Positions 26,457 to 36,023 of a stretch of DNA of 64,000 bases are shown here, piece after piece. Every line of letters begins with the position of its first letter. Position 1 is the first letter of the stretch. The DNA is taken from NCBI RefSeq assembly GCF_008367235.1, contig NZ_VTZS01000001.1:1510047-1574046 (forward strand). The letters are read 5' to 3'. This DNA comes from Pareuzebyella sediminis. GTDB lineage: Bacteria > Bacteroidota > Bacteroidia > Flavobacteriales > Flavobacteriaceae. Made by a program: the position numbers and the translations under genes. Under the pieces are notes generated by a model. That model was not told where the DNA came from and made no database searches. It was given only the letters and a program-made list of their open reading frames with translations.

Positions 26457-27809
26457 TTAAATTTCTCGATTTACGTCCCAAGCTTCCAAATAATCACAGA
26501 CCGCTTTTGCGAACATGCTTCCCAGCGCACCATTAACTACTCTATGGTCGTAACTATGGGACAGATACATCTTACTTCTGACTCCGATAAAGTCTCCCGC
26601 ATCGGTCTCGATTACCGCTGGTATCTTTCGAATTGCTCCCAACGCCAAAATGCCCACCTGTGGCTGATTAATGATAGGGGTGCCAAAGACACTACCAAAA
26701 GTACCGACATTGGTTACGGTATAAGTACCATCTTGAACCTCATCGGGCTTGAGCCGATTTTCCCTTGCACGGAGTGCCAAATCGTTGACCACTTTGGCCA
26801 TACCTACCAAATTCAATTGATCGGCATTTTTAATGACCGGAACAATCAAATTACCATCGGGCAGGGCGGCTGCCATACCGATATTGATGTTCCTCCTTTT
26901 AATAATACTGTCACCGTTGACCGAAATATTCATCATCGGATACTTCTTTAACGCCTTCGCAACAGCTTCCATGAAAATCGGGGTAAAGGTCAATTTTTCA
27001 CCCTCTCGTTTCTCAAAGTCGTCTTTTACACGATTCCTCCAGTTGACAATGGCGGTAACATCAACTTCTATAAAACTCTGTACATGCGCAGAAGTCGACA
27101 CACTTTCGGACATGTGCTTTGCGATCAGTTTACCCATACGGGTCATCTCAATTTCTTCGTCTCCATTCGTAGAACGAACCGCAGACGTCTGACTTTTTTC
27201 TTCTTCGACTATCTTTTCGTCAGCGGGAACCGTAGACCTAGGTTTCGATACCTTTTCAGGTACTTCTTGTGATTCCTGCCCATTTTCCAAATAAGCCAAA
27301 ATATCGTTCTTGGTAACACGGCCCTCTTTTCCCGTACCCTCGATATCATCAAGTTCGGCCATAGATATGCCTTCTTGCTTTGCAATATTTTTTACAAGAG
27401 GCGAATAGAATCGCTCGGAAGTCGCCGTAGTCGACGCCGGCATGCTAGTAGTTTCTTTGGCAACCCTTACCTTTTCTTCCGCCAAGACTGCTGCAGCAGC
27501 CTCCGATTCGTTCGACGCTGCTTCATCGGATATCGATTCTTCTTGCTCTTCTTCTGCCTCATCATCGCCTTTCACCTCTATTATGGCGACGGTCTGCCCC
27601 ACTCCAACTACATCATCGACCTCGAAAAGTTTCTCTAACAGAATCCCCGCTACTTCACTGGGTACTTCAGAATCTACCTTATCCGTCGCTATTTCAAAAA
27701 CAGGCTCATCCAATTCAATAGTATCACCGATATCCTTTAACCAAGCGGTCAAGGTCGCCTCGGCAACACTTTCGCCCATACGCGGCAATTTCAGTTCAAA
27801 TTTTGACAT
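26457..27809 (-). CDS. 2-oxo acid dehydrogenase E2 (dihydrolipoyl acyltransferase)
   Basis: E2 is the acyltransferase core of 2-oxo acid dehydrogenase complexes. The 450-residue protein has a lipoyl domain (residues 1-80) with lipoylated Lys44 in EIATDKVDSE, an acidic linker, a peripheral subunit-binding domain at about 133-172 and the catalytic domain from about 225. The catalytic motif is HRVVNG (His422, Asn426), with Asn where HxxxDG enzymes have Asp. It is encoded alone without E1 or E3 genes, like the branched-chain or mixed-substrate E2 of other flavobacteria, so substrate cannot be assigned. A TATTTTTG box lies 21 bases upstream. Confidence 0.93.
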   Translation of the reverse strand: MSKFELKLPRMGESVAEATLTAWLKDIGDTIELDEPVFEIATDKVDSEVPSEVAGILLEKLFEVDDVVGVGQTVAIIEVKGDDEAEEEQEESISDEAASNESEAAAAVLAEEKVRVAKETTSMPASTTATSERFYSPLVKNIAKQEGISMAELDDIEGTGKEGRVTKNDILAYLENGQESQEVPEKVSKPRSTVPADEKIVEEEKSQTSAVRSTNGDEEIEMTRMGKLIAKHMSESVSTSAHVQSFIEVDVTAIVNWRNRVKDDFEKREGEKLTFTPIFMEAVAKALKKYPMMNISVNGDSIIKRRNINIGMAAALPDGNLIVPVIKNADQLNLVGMAKVVNDLALRARENRLKPDEVQDGTYTVTNVGTFGSVFGTPIINQPQVGILALGAIRKIPAVIETDAGDFIGVRSKMYLSHSYDHRVVNGALGSMFAKAVCDYLEAWDVNREI

Positions 27810-27830
27810 ACTCCGATTTTATCTACTGCG

Positions 27831-27838
27831 CAAAAATA
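27831..27838 (-). promoter_or_regulatory. -7 promoter element for the E2 gene (putative)
   Basis: The minus strand reads TATTTTTG, an exact TAnnTTTG match ending 21 bases before the ATG at 27809. No TTG is found at the expected distance upstream, so the support is only partial. Confidence 0.35.
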
Positions 27839-27895
27839 ACAAAAAACACGCCGAATCATTATAATTTACCTACCTCCTATATCGAAGATTTTCTT

Positions 27896-28516
27896 TTAGT
27901 TGGCCTTTAAAGAGCCTTCAAAGGGTATGCGGTTCAATATGCTTCTGCCCAAGGTTACCTCATCGGCATATTCCAATTCGTCCCCAACGGAAATACCCCT
28001 GGCGATAGTAGAGGTTCTAATATCGAGTCCACTTAATTGTTTATAGATGTAAAAATTCGTTGTATCACCCTCCATAGTAGAGCTGAGGGCGAAAATAAGT
28101 TCATTGACGTTTCCCTTTTTTACTTTAGCTATTAAAGAAGTTATGGTAAGGTCTTGCGGGCCTACTCCTTCCATGGGTGAAATTTTCCCCCCAAGCACAT
28201 GATACAGGCCCTTGTATTGGCTCGTATTCTCAATTGCCATAACGTCACGAATATCTTCGACCACACAAATCAATGATCGATCTCTTTTTGGGCTTGCACA
28301 GATATCACAAATTATATGGTCTGAAATATTATGACAATTCGAACACAATTTTATATCGCTTTTGAGTTTTTCCAAAGCTTTTGTTAGGCGAATCGTCTGC
28401 TCTTCGGGTTGTTTAAGAAGATGAAGCACCAAACGCAAGGCCGTACGCTTTCCAATTCCCGGTAACTGGGACATTTCATCGACGGCATTTTCCAATAATT
28501 TAGAAGAAAAGTCCAT
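27896..28516 (-). CDS. recR: Recombination mediator RecR
   Basis: RecR works with RecF and RecO to load RecA at gaps. The 206-residue protein has the N-terminal helix-hairpin-helix ([17 protein letters not shown]) and a four-cysteine zinc finger, Cys58, Cys61, Cys70 and Cys73. The Toprim domain follows with [14 protein letters not shown] and [10 protein letters not shown], and the C-terminus has the typical [16 protein letters not shown]. The ATG at 28516 (Met-Asp-Phe-Ser-Ser-Lys) is the family start; an in-frame Met at 28531 is less likely. Confidence 0.97.
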   Translation of the reverse strand: MDFSSKLLENAVDEMSQLPGIGKRTALRLVLHLLKQPEEQTIRLTKALEKLKSDIKLCSNCHNISDHIICDICASPKRDRSLICVVEDIRDVMAIENTSQYKGLYHVLGGKISPMEGVGPQDLTITSLIAKVKKGNVNELIFALSSTMEGDTTNFYIYKQLSGLDIRTSTIARGISVGDELEYADEVTLGRSILNRIPFEGSLKAN

Positions 28517-28600
28517 TATTCCAATTTTCAAGGCAAAAGTACAATTTTTACTGGAGGGCTATTGAATTTTGGGCATGGCCTCAAGACACCCTTTAAAATT

Positions 28601-28629
28601 GAAAAAGTGGGGCGCTAACCCCACTTTTC
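28601..28629 (-). terminator. Intrinsic terminator after the SusC/SusD operon
   Basis: On the minus strand AAAAGTGGGG and CCCCACTTTT pair around a six-base loop, followed by a run of U. GTTGGTTG sits immediately in front of the stem, a feature shared with the terminators at 6594 and 39201. It lies about 80 bases after the SusD stop. Confidence 0.85.
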
Positions 28630-28708
28630 AACCAACATAAAAAACTAACTCAAACAAATTCATTAAATCTCCACTTAATGAATATTAGATTAACTTAATC
28701 ACAACATC

Positions 28709-30247
28709 CTAATATCCAGGGTTCTGAGTTTCTAAATTGGGGCTATTAATCAGCTCTTGTTCCGGAATCGGAAATAACAGATGTTTTTCTTGCAGTGCCT
28801 GATCCGAATTTAGGTTAATATGGCCGACAAAGTCATCAAAACCACCGGTCGTACTATTATATACTTTTCTAAGGCGTACCATATCGAACCAGACTTTCAT
28901 TTCGAAACAAAGTTCGTACCATCTTTCTGCCCAAATAGCCTCTCGAAAGGATCCCGTATCGAAAGTACCGAGTGCTGGCGTAGCTAATTGCGCTCGGTCT
29001 CTTATCGCCTTTAAGGCGTCCCAAGCATCTTGGGTAGGGCCGCTTACCTCGTTCGAGGCTTCTGCATAAATCAATAAAACCTCAGCATAGCGAAATATCG
29101 GTAAATTCAGGTTGTCCCTAGCCGTACCGGGAACACCAAACGTACCGTTCGCTATTACATTAAAATGCTTGAAAATATAAGGTTTACCCAAATCAAAAAG
29201 TTCTTCGTTACCATTGCGATAATAACTAGTATAGAACCATCCTTCTCGATCTACGGTTCTTAGGTCACCCGCCTCAAAGGAATTATAAAAATCGATATCG
29301 GGTATTGTACTACCAGTTCCGGAAGGCCCGCGATAAGTAACCGGCTGAAAATTGGGAAACATATTTCCCATCGGATTTGAAGCTATTTCCGCATTGTATT
29401 GCAAACTAAAAATATGCTCGCCAGTATTGTTCAGGGTTTCGTTATGAATCTCGCCATAGGTATCGAAAAGTCGCAAAGGACCGGCATTGTCGATAACCTC
29501 TTTTGCCTTGTTTGCCGCATCGGCATAGCGCGCCGTTTCATTGAGCGGTTGCCCGGCCATAGTCAGGTATACTTTAGAGAGTAAGGTTTTAACTGCCGAT
29601 TGTGACACACGACCACTCTCGTCTACCCAAGGTAAACCCGCATTTTCCGCTTCGGTCAAATCGGCAACTATCTGGGCATATACTTCTTGTTGTGGTGCCC
29701 GTACTGGAAAAAAGTCTTCCGCGGTAGCACTTTGAGGCAATAAGATCAACGGTACATCGCCCCAAAGCCGAACTGCATAGAAATAGGCCCAAGCACGAAA
29801 AAACTTGGCCTCGCCCAAGACTTTATTTTTCTCGGTTTCATTCATCTCGATACCCGGAACATTTTCGAGTACGAGATTAGCATTTGCTATGACCTTATAG
29901 AGACCGCGCCACCAAACCCTCACATGTAAGGTGTTGGGATCGTACGATAGTGAATAAAGATTGTTAAGGTCCGAATTTTGGGCAGTTTCGGTGGTGGTAG
30001 TGCCGGTCGGAGCTATTAACAACTGCCAGGTCGACGAAAAAATACCAGCTCCATCGCCAATAAAACGGGCATCAGCATATACTGCGGCTATTGCTGATTC
30101 TGCATGTTTGGCAGTAGTATAAAAACTTTCGGGCGTTAAATTTGAAGGATCTTCCTCGTCCAGAAAATCGGAACAGCCAACTGTAAACAACAGCAAGACC
30201 GAACAGCCTAAAATCTTATTTATATTTTGTCTTATATTAATTTTCAT
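28709..30247 (-). CDS. SusD/RagB family nutrient-binding outer-membrane lipoprotein
   Basis: SusD-like lipoproteins cap a SusC transporter at the cell surface and bind glycans or peptides. This 512-residue protein has a lipobox at Cys25 (FTVGC) followed by the conserved SDFLDEEDPSNLTPESFYTT. It has the tetratricopeptide-like helices (AKFFRAWAYFYAVRLWGDVP) and the C-terminal RagB/SusD segment with FEMKVWFDMVRLRK and PIPEQELINSPNL. It follows the SusC gene by 25 bases and is closed by a terminator. No glycoside hydrolase, peptidase or sensor is beside it, so the ligand is unknown. Confidence 0.96.
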   Translation of the reverse strand: MKINIRQNINKILGCSVLLLFTVGCSDFLDEEDPSNLTPESFYTTAKHAESAIAAVYADARFIGDGAGIFSSTWQLLIAPTGTTTTETAQNSDLNNLYSLSYDPNTLHVRVWWRGLYKVIANANLVLENVPGIEMNETEKNKVLGEAKFFRAWAYFYAVRLWGDVPLILLPQSATAEDFFPVRAPQQEVYAQIVADLTEAENAGLPWVDESGRVSQSAVKTLLSKVYLTMAGQPLNETARYADAANKAKEVIDNAGPLRLFDTYGEIHNETLNNTGEHIFSLQYNAEIASNPMGNMFPNFQPVTYRGPSGTGSTIPDIDFYNSFEAGDLRTVDREGWFYTSYYRNGNEELFDLGKPYIFKHFNVIANGTFGVPGTARDNLNLPIFRYAEVLLIYAEASNEVSGPTQDAWDALKAIRDRAQLATPALGTFDTGSFREAIWAERWYELCFEMKVWFDMVRLRKVYNSTTGGFDDFVGHINLNSDQALQEKHLLFPIPEQELINSPNLETQNPGY

Positions 30248-30272
30248 GATGTTTGTCTTTAAAGTTAACGGA

Positions 30273-33200
30273 TTATATACCTACTTGCAGCCCCAATACA
30301 AAAGTGGTGGATCTAGGATATTCGTGCCACTTTATCCCTTGGGAGAAAACATTACTGCCTGGACCGCCACGAACGGGCGATATCTCTGGATCGCCAAGAA
30401 GCTCATCTTTAGTGAGCAAAAAGAAATTTTGGGTCGAGGCATATATACGTAGTTTGCTCAAATAGAGGTTTTCGAGAATCTGAGAGCCGAAAGAATAACC
30501 GAGCATCAAGTTACGGCCCCGTACGAAAGAACCATCTTTAACCCAATGGCTATCAACGTTCGTCACATATCCAGCACGGGTATCGCGCACCTGTGCGATC
30601 ATTGTATCTTGATTATCGGGCGTCCAGGCATCCAATACAGTTCGGTAACTGTTCGCCAAAGCTTGCCGGTCTTCGCTGGGGTGAAGGTTCAAATCAAGTA
30701 CATCGTTACCCCACGAATATTGAAGGTCTAACGTAAGGTCTAGACCTTTATAGGTAACAGAGTTGATCAAAGACCCCCAAGCCGTGGGATACCCATTTCC
30801 GATGATGCTCCTATCCTCATCATTGATAATTTTATCGCCATTGAAATCTTTGTATTTAACGTCACCGGGCAAAAGAGTCAATCCGTTTCGATAACTCACG
30901 AAACTTGCAGCTTCGTCTGCCTCATCCGTTCCCCAAGTTCCCAATCGGGTAAGCCCCCAAAAAGAGCCGACGGGTTCGCCTACCCTAATAATACTTGTTT
31001 GGTTGGTAAAACCCGGCCCACCTACACCGAAAATATCGGAGGGTGTGGCCAAAGACAGTACTTTGTTCTTATTGGTAGAAATATTAAAAGTCGTATTCCA
31101 AGTCAGATCGGCAGTAGCGATATTCATTGTAGTAAGTGCAAACTCGAACCCTTGGTTCTCCATCGTACCAACATTTCTTCTAATAATCGTATATCCACTA
31201 GATTGAGGTACAGGTGCATCTAACAGCATATCGGTCGTTTTTCTGTAATAATAATCGGCCTCTAGACTAATACGGTTATTGAACAGCCCCAATTCTAAGC
31301 CCACATCATACTGAGCCGTCTTTTCCCATTTAAGGTCGGGGTTTGCCAAACGGTTCAACCCTGTGCCGCCCACACGGTTGTTGTTCCAAACCGTGGTATA
31401 GTTTGAACTTAATAGCGACAGCGAAGAATATGGAGGTATCTCGGAGTTACCGGTGACCCCATAACTTGTTCTCAACTTTAAGTTGGAGATCGTTTCATTT
31501 TCGGCAAGAAAATCTTCGTCGGAAATTCTCCAGGCTACAGCAGCAGATGGAAAAAAGGAAAACTTGTTGTTGTCACCGAACTTTGAAGAACCATCAGCCC
31601 TACCCGTCACGGTGAAGAGGTACTTGCCGAGCAAATTGTAGTTGATCCGGCCAAAGTAAGAGTTCAATGCCTCTCTTCTTGCATTAGAGCCGACCCCTAT
31701 GTTTTCGGTACCCGCCCCAAGATTATTGTACTCAAAAAAATCAGTAGGAAAATTCCGTGACTGCGCGACAACAAAAAAGTTATTGGTCTGCTGCCAGGAG
31801 ACCCCTAAAAGAGCAGTCAAAGAATTGTTCTCGTTGATTTGCTTCGTATAGGTCAAATAGTTTTCTATCGACCAAAAGGTTTCCTTCGAATTGCTTGAAG
31901 AAGCCCTAGCTACCGCATTATTGTCGAGCGTACTATCACGAAATTCGTTGTTCTCTTGCGTAATGACATTGCTTGCTACAACGGTACGCATTTCTAGATC
32001 TTTTGTAAAACTGATATTCGAAAAAACACTGCCGGATAGTGTCTGTGTATTTAGAATGTACTGATTGCTGTTTAGCCAATGTACCGAACTACGGGTACCC
32101 TCGGCAAACGGATAATCACGGTTATCCGCGAAGAGCCCTTCTTTCTCGCCGCTTTCATAACGAACTGGCAAGAACGGAAAATCCTCTACCATTCTACGGG
32201 GTACCTGATCGTTAGTATCTACTAGGTTTTCCGTCTGAAAGTTATAGCTCAATGACCCCCCTATCTTTAAATAATCTTTTATCTGATCATCGATGGAGAA
32301 TCTTCCTGAATAGCGCTTTTGATAAGAGTTCTTTAGAAGGCCTTGTTCATCATTTATGCCCAATGAAAGCGAATAGGTGGTCCTGTCATTACCACCGGAA
32401 AAGCCCAATTGATGGTTTTGTGAGAGTCTGTGTTGCTGTACCTCTTTGGACCAATCGGTATCATATATCGCGTTGCCTTCGCTATCGAACAAGGGTGCCA
32501 TTAGCGGGTCGGCCCTTTTAAGCCGAGGTTCGTACTGGGCATAATTACCTGCGGCCCAGCCTTCTGGATCGAATTTTTCTGTATTCTCCCAAGAAAGTTG
32601 TTCTACCTGAGCGTATTCAGCCGAATTGAGCGTCTGCGCAAGGTTCGGACCGAATTCTTTGACATTGTATTCTACGTTGTAAGTAATTCTACCTTGTCCT
32701 GCCCGGCCTCTTTTTGTGGTAACTAAAATAACACCGTTCGCACCTCGAGCACCGTATATAGCTGTAGAAGAGGCATCCTTTAACACTTCAATCGACACCA
32801 CGTCGTTGGGATTCAAATAATCGATTGCCGAAGTGAACTGGTCCAGGTTGCCCTGAGGCAATTGTACCCCATCGACGACATATAAAGGGTTATTAGAAGA
32901 GTTGATCGAACTGAAACCCCTAATTCTAACATTGGTTCTACCTCCCGGACGACCCGAAGTGGTATTGACCTGAACCCCTGAGACCCTACCTGCCAAGCCT
33001 TGGTTAAGCGATTGAACGGGGCGTTCTTGAAGCTCATCGGCACTTACCTGCCCGACGGCCCCTGTAAGATCTGATTTTCTTAGGCTACCATAGCCGATCA
33101 ATACTACTTCTTCCAATTGGGCAGCATCTTCTTCTAGTACTACGTCAATTTGCGACTTTGCCCCCACAGGTATTTCCATTGTCTTAAAACCGATGTAACT

Positions 33201-33416
33201 AAAGACTAGGGTGGCATTAGCTCCCACATTGTCTAATGTGTAGTTACCATCGAAATCAGTTTGGGTACCGTTCGTTGTACCTTTAACTAGCACGTTTGCA
33301 CCGGCCAAAGGGCCTGATGCGTCCGAAACGGTTCCGTTTACCGTCTGTGCCCTTGCTAGTCCGATACATAACAATGCACCAGCAAGCAAGAAGCTTTTCA
33401 AACATGTGTTCTTCAT
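30273..33416 (-). CDS. SusC/RagA family TonB-linked outer-membrane transporter
   Basis: The 1047-residue protein imports large nutrients through the outer membrane with energy from TonB. It has a signal peptide (about 1-23), a carboxypeptidase regulatory-like domain (about 24-105; GPLAGANVLVKGT, DFDGNYTL) and the SusC signature VVLIGYGSLRKSDLTGAV. The plug domain (about 115-220) contains RIRGFSSINSSNNPLYVVDG and VLKDASSTAIYGARG, and a 22-stranded barrel follows. The last residues end in hydrophobic strand form. It pairs with the SusD gene downstream. The upstream AT-rich gap of 250 bases must hold promoters for it and the divergent symporter. Confidence 0.97.
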   Translation of the reverse strand: MKNTCLKSFLLAGALLCIGLARAQTVNGTVSDASGPLAGANVLVKGTTNGTQTDFDGNYTLDNVGANATLVFSYIGFKTMEIPVGAKSQIDVVLEEDAAQLEEVVLIGYGSLRKSDLTGAVGQVSADELQERPVQSLNQGLAGRVSGVQVNTTSGRPGGRTNVRIRGFSSINSSNNPLYVVDGVQLPQGNLDQFTSAIDYLNPNDVVSIEVLKDASSTAIYGARGANGVILVTTKRGRAGQGRITYNVEYNVKEFGPNLAQTLNSAEYAQVEQLSWENTEKFDPEGWAAGNYAQYEPRLKRADPLMAPLFDSEGNAIYDTDWSKEVQQHRLSQNHQLGFSGGNDRTTYSLSLGINDEQGLLKNSYQKRYSGRFSIDDQIKDYLKIGGSLSYNFQTENLVDTNDQVPRRMVEDFPFLPVRYESGEKEGLFADNRDYPFAEGTRSSVHWLNSNQYILNTQTLSGSVFSNISFTKDLEMRTVVASNVITQENNEFRDSTLDNNAVARASSSNSKETFWSIENYLTYTKQINENNSLTALLGVSWQQTNNFFVVAQSRNFPTDFFEYNNLGAGTENIGVGSNARREALNSYFGRINYNLLGKYLFTVTGRADGSSKFGDNNKFSFFPSAAVAWRISDEDFLAENETISNLKLRTSYGVTGNSEIPPYSSLSLLSSNYTTVWNNNRVGGTGLNRLANPDLKWEKTAQYDVGLELGLFNNRISLEADYYYRKTTDMLLDAPVPQSSGYTIIRRNVGTMENQGFEFALTTMNIATADLTWNTTFNISTNKNKVLSLATPSDIFGVGGPGFTNQTSIIRVGEPVGSFWGLTRLGTWGTDEADEAASFVSYRNGLTLLPGDVKYKDFNGDKIINDEDRSIIGNGYPTAWGSLINSVTYKGLDLTLDLQYSWGNDVLDLNLHPSEDRQALANSYRTVLDAWTPDNQDTMIAQVRDTRAGYVTNVDSHWVKDGSFVRGRNLMLGYSFGSQILENLYLSKLRIYASTQNFFLLTKDELLGDPEISPVRGGPGSNVFSQGIKWHEYPRSTTFVLGLQVGI

Positions 33417-33666
33417 AATTGATAAATTTTGGGTTGTTTTTATTAGGATGAATGAAATGAAAGTAATATTTAAAATTCTACAACGATACAGTTGTATTGT
33501 TAAATAAATGTTAACGAAATAATATTTTACATAAATTATTTAAAGAATATTACTATAAATGGATTTATTTTACTCCTTTTAAACTAATGTTACAATAAAA
33601 TTGCTAGGGTCTCTACCACTGATTTTTATTACAAGTTTTCGTAATTTGCTTGGAAATACACTTTAA

Positions 33667-35136
33667 ATGACCTCAACCCACATCCTAATACTTATAGGAG
33701 CCTATTTTCTACTACTAGTATTGATTTCTTATTTCACGGGAAAAAACGATTCGAACATCGACTTCTTTAGAGCGGGAAAATCTTCACCTTGGTATCTGGT
33801 AGCCTTCGGTATGATCGGCGCATCACTCTCTGGAGTAACCTTTATTTCCGTTCCGGGATGGGTAGAAGCTTCAGAATTCAGCTATATGCAAGTAGTCTTC
33901 GGCTATTTGGCCGGATATTTGGTCATCGCTTTCGTTCTATTGCCCATCTACTACCAACTAAACGTCACCTCAATCTATGAATATCTAGAACGTCGATTTG
34001 GGGTGGTGAGTTATAAGGTAGGTGCAGTTTCATTTTTTGTTTCGAGGGTACTCGGGGCCTCCTTTCGCCTATTCTTGGTGGCCATTGTGCTACAACAGTT
34101 CGTTTTTGACGATTTAGGGGTTCGCTTCGAAATCACTGTGGTACTTTCCATTTTACTGATTTGGATCTACACCTTTAAAGGAGGTATTAAAACTATCGTA
34201 TGGACGGATACTTTACAAACGGCCTTCATGCTCTTGTCGGTTGGACTTTCCATTTATTTCATCAATCAAAAGTTAGATTGGAGTTTTACTGAATTTCTTG
34301 CCTCTGAGGAGCTCAAAGCATATAATAAAATTTTGTTCACCGATAACTTTTTTGATAAAAACCACTTTATCAAATCATTCTTGGGAGGAATGTTCATTAC
34401 CATTTGTATGACGGGTCTAGATCAAGATATGATGCAAAAAAATCTTACCTGTAAATCTTTGAAAGATGCTCAGAAGAATATGGTGTCCTTTAGTTTGGTA
34501 TTGATTTTTGTCAACTTCTTTTTTTTACTGCTCGGGGCTCTTCTTTTTATTTATGCAGATAGATTTGATATTGCGACCCCTATGATGGACGGCCAAGCAA
34601 AATCAGATTTGCTTTTCCCCGAAATTGCACTTCACAGCAATCTTGGAATGGTCGTAGCAATAACCTTCATGTTGGGGCTTATAGCAGCCGCCTACAGTAG
34701 CGCCGATAGTGCCCTGACCTCTTTGACCACCTCTTTCTGTGTCGATTTTTTAGGTATCGAGAAAAAGCCGGAAAAAGACCAGAATCGTATACGGAAAGTA
34801 ACACATATTGGTATGAGCCTACTATTAATCTTGGTCGTTATCCTTTTCAAACACATTCTCGATACCAATGTAATTGATGGCTTGTTGCAGGTAGCCACGT
34901 ATACCTACGGACCGCTACTTGGTCTTTTTACCTTTGGAATATTTACCAAATTTAAGATCAAGGACAAATTTGTTTGGGTAGTAGCCCTATTGGTAGTAGC
35001 CTTGATTGCAGGATTGGCCAATATGCCGGCGAACATGTTGGGAGGATACGAAATCGGTTATGAATTATTGCCGATTAACGGATTGCTAACCTTTATAGGG
35101 CTCTGGTTTATCAGAGACACCCCTGCAAAAATATAG
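33667..35136 (+). CDS. Sodium:solute symporter (SSS family)
   Basis: This is a 489-residue inner-membrane transporter of the SSS family with about 13 hydrophobic segments. Family marks are the early [24 protein letters not shown], the [22 protein letters not shown] segment, and [17 protein letters not shown] in the region of the second sodium site, where the serines of TM8 lie. The substrate is not predictable; the best-known relatives move sugars, proline, pantothenate or iodide. It is transcribed away from the SusC gene. Whether it imports a product of SusCD uptake is inference, since it may instead belong to the older recR neighbourhood. Confidence 0.93.
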   Translation: MTSTHILILIGAYFLLLVLISYFTGKNDSNIDFFRAGKSSPWYLVAFGMIGASLSGVTFISVPGWVEASEFSYMQVVFGYLAGYLVIAFVLLPIYYQLNVTSIYEYLERRFGVVSYKVGAVSFFVSRVLGASFRLFLVAIVLQQFVFDDLGVRFEITVVLSILLIWIYTFKGGIKTIVWTDTLQTAFMLLSVGLSIYFINQKLDWSFTEFLASEELKAYNKILFTDNFFDKNHFIKSFLGGMFITICMTGLDQDMMQKNLTCKSLKDAQKNMVSFSLVLIFVNFFFLLLGALLFIYADRFDIATPMMDGQAKSDLLFPEIALHSNLGMVVAITFMLGLIAAAYSSADSALTSLTTSFCVDFLGIEKKPEKDQNRIRKVTHIGMSLLLILVVILFKHILDTNVIDGLLQVATYTYGPLLGLFTFGIFTKFKIKDKFVWVVALLVVALIAGLANMPANMLGGYEIGYELLPINGLLTFIGLWFIRDTPAKI

Positions 35137-35231
35137 GTAGGATGCAAATTATTATTACAATGAGGGAAATGATCAATTAAAAAAGTGTTAAAATAATAGT
35201 GTAGAAACGACATATGCGTTCGATTCGAAAA

Positions 35232-35591
35232 TCAGTACTGATTTGTTGCTAGGAGAACAAGGGTGCAGGCAACTACTGCTTCAATGCCTTTATCTTCAAG
35301 TACTTTGTAAAAATCTTTATTTTCCGTTCCCGGGTTAAAGATGACCCGTTTAGGTTTCAATTCCAAAATTTTCTCGATATATTCAGGCTGACGCCTTGCC
35401 CCTATATACAAAGTTATGGTATGAATGTTTTGAAAATCGTTTAAATTGGTCTTTATTTGCACCTCCCCTACGTTACCTTTTTTTAGTCCGAATGCTTCAG
35501 TTTTGATGTTATGGTTCTTTAGGCGGTGTATTACCAAATTACTATATCGATTTGTTTTAAGGGAAGCACCGAAAACAAGGGTTTTTTTCAT
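35232..35591 (-). CDS. CoA-binding domain protein
   Basis: The 119-residue protein is a single CoA_binding_2 domain, a Rossmann-like fold. It shows MKKTLVFGASLKTNRYSNL at the nucleotide loop, followed by the strand around HTITLYIGARRQP and FNPGTENKDFYKVLEDKG near the C-terminus. Such single-domain proteins are related to the CoA-binding part of succinyl-CoA synthetase and YccU. The exact role, possibly as a CoA-responsive or redox-linked protein, is unknown. It converges with the sodium symporter gene. Confidence 0.9.
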   Translation of the reverse strand: MKKTLVFGASLKTNRYSNLVIHRLKNHNIKTEAFGLKKGNVGEVQIKTNLNDFQNIHTITLYIGARRQPEYIEKILELKPKRVIFNPGTENKDFYKVLEDKGIEAVVACTLVLLATNQY

Positions 35592-36023
35592 AAAGTGAAC
35601 ATCGAAAAGTTAAAGTTTCATAAAAAACGCAACAAAACTCAATCGTTTGCGTCTACTAGAATCAAAGTATGTGAAAATCGCTTTTTATCAAAATATTGGT
35701 CGTTGATAAAGCTATATGTTTATAGTTAATGGTTAGTGTTTAGTATAGCGGCATCAGCGACAGAAACCCTGACGGAAACGTCAGGGTTTTGTGTTTTTAA
35801 TTTTTTTCTTGAGTTACGTACCTCCTAGATTTTATCGTTATGTTCAAAATACAATTGCAATGGTTAAAATCGCTTACCCGGATATTAAAAAACCTAAGGA
35901 TAACATTCAAGGTTTAGAAGCTACAAAGCAGCCTTTAAAAACATCAATATGAAAAGTAGAAAACTGGCTTTTCAGGTATTTCGGATTAATGGGCTTTGGT
36001 CAATTCAAATTATGAAACTATAA
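35592..36023. other. Intergenic region with an orphan plus-strand terminator
   Basis: About 430 bases between two minus-strand genes hold no supported coding gene. The only clear structure is an intrinsic terminator at 35764-35798 pointing away from both neighbours. The stretch 35800-36020 shows nothing beyond scattered short ORFs. Confidence 0.5.
35764..35798 (+). terminator. Strong intrinsic terminator, no gene in front (candidate small RNA end)
   Basis: On the plus strand AAACCCTGACG and CGTCAGGGTTT form an eleven-base-pair stem closed by a GAAA tetraloop, followed by TTTTGTGTTTTT. The minus strand lacks a U-run, so the orientation is plus. No plus-strand gene ends here. A weak promoter-like pair (TTG then TATGTTTA, 16 bases apart) lies about 35695-35722, which would give a transcript of roughly 70 bases. 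Confidence 0.6.
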
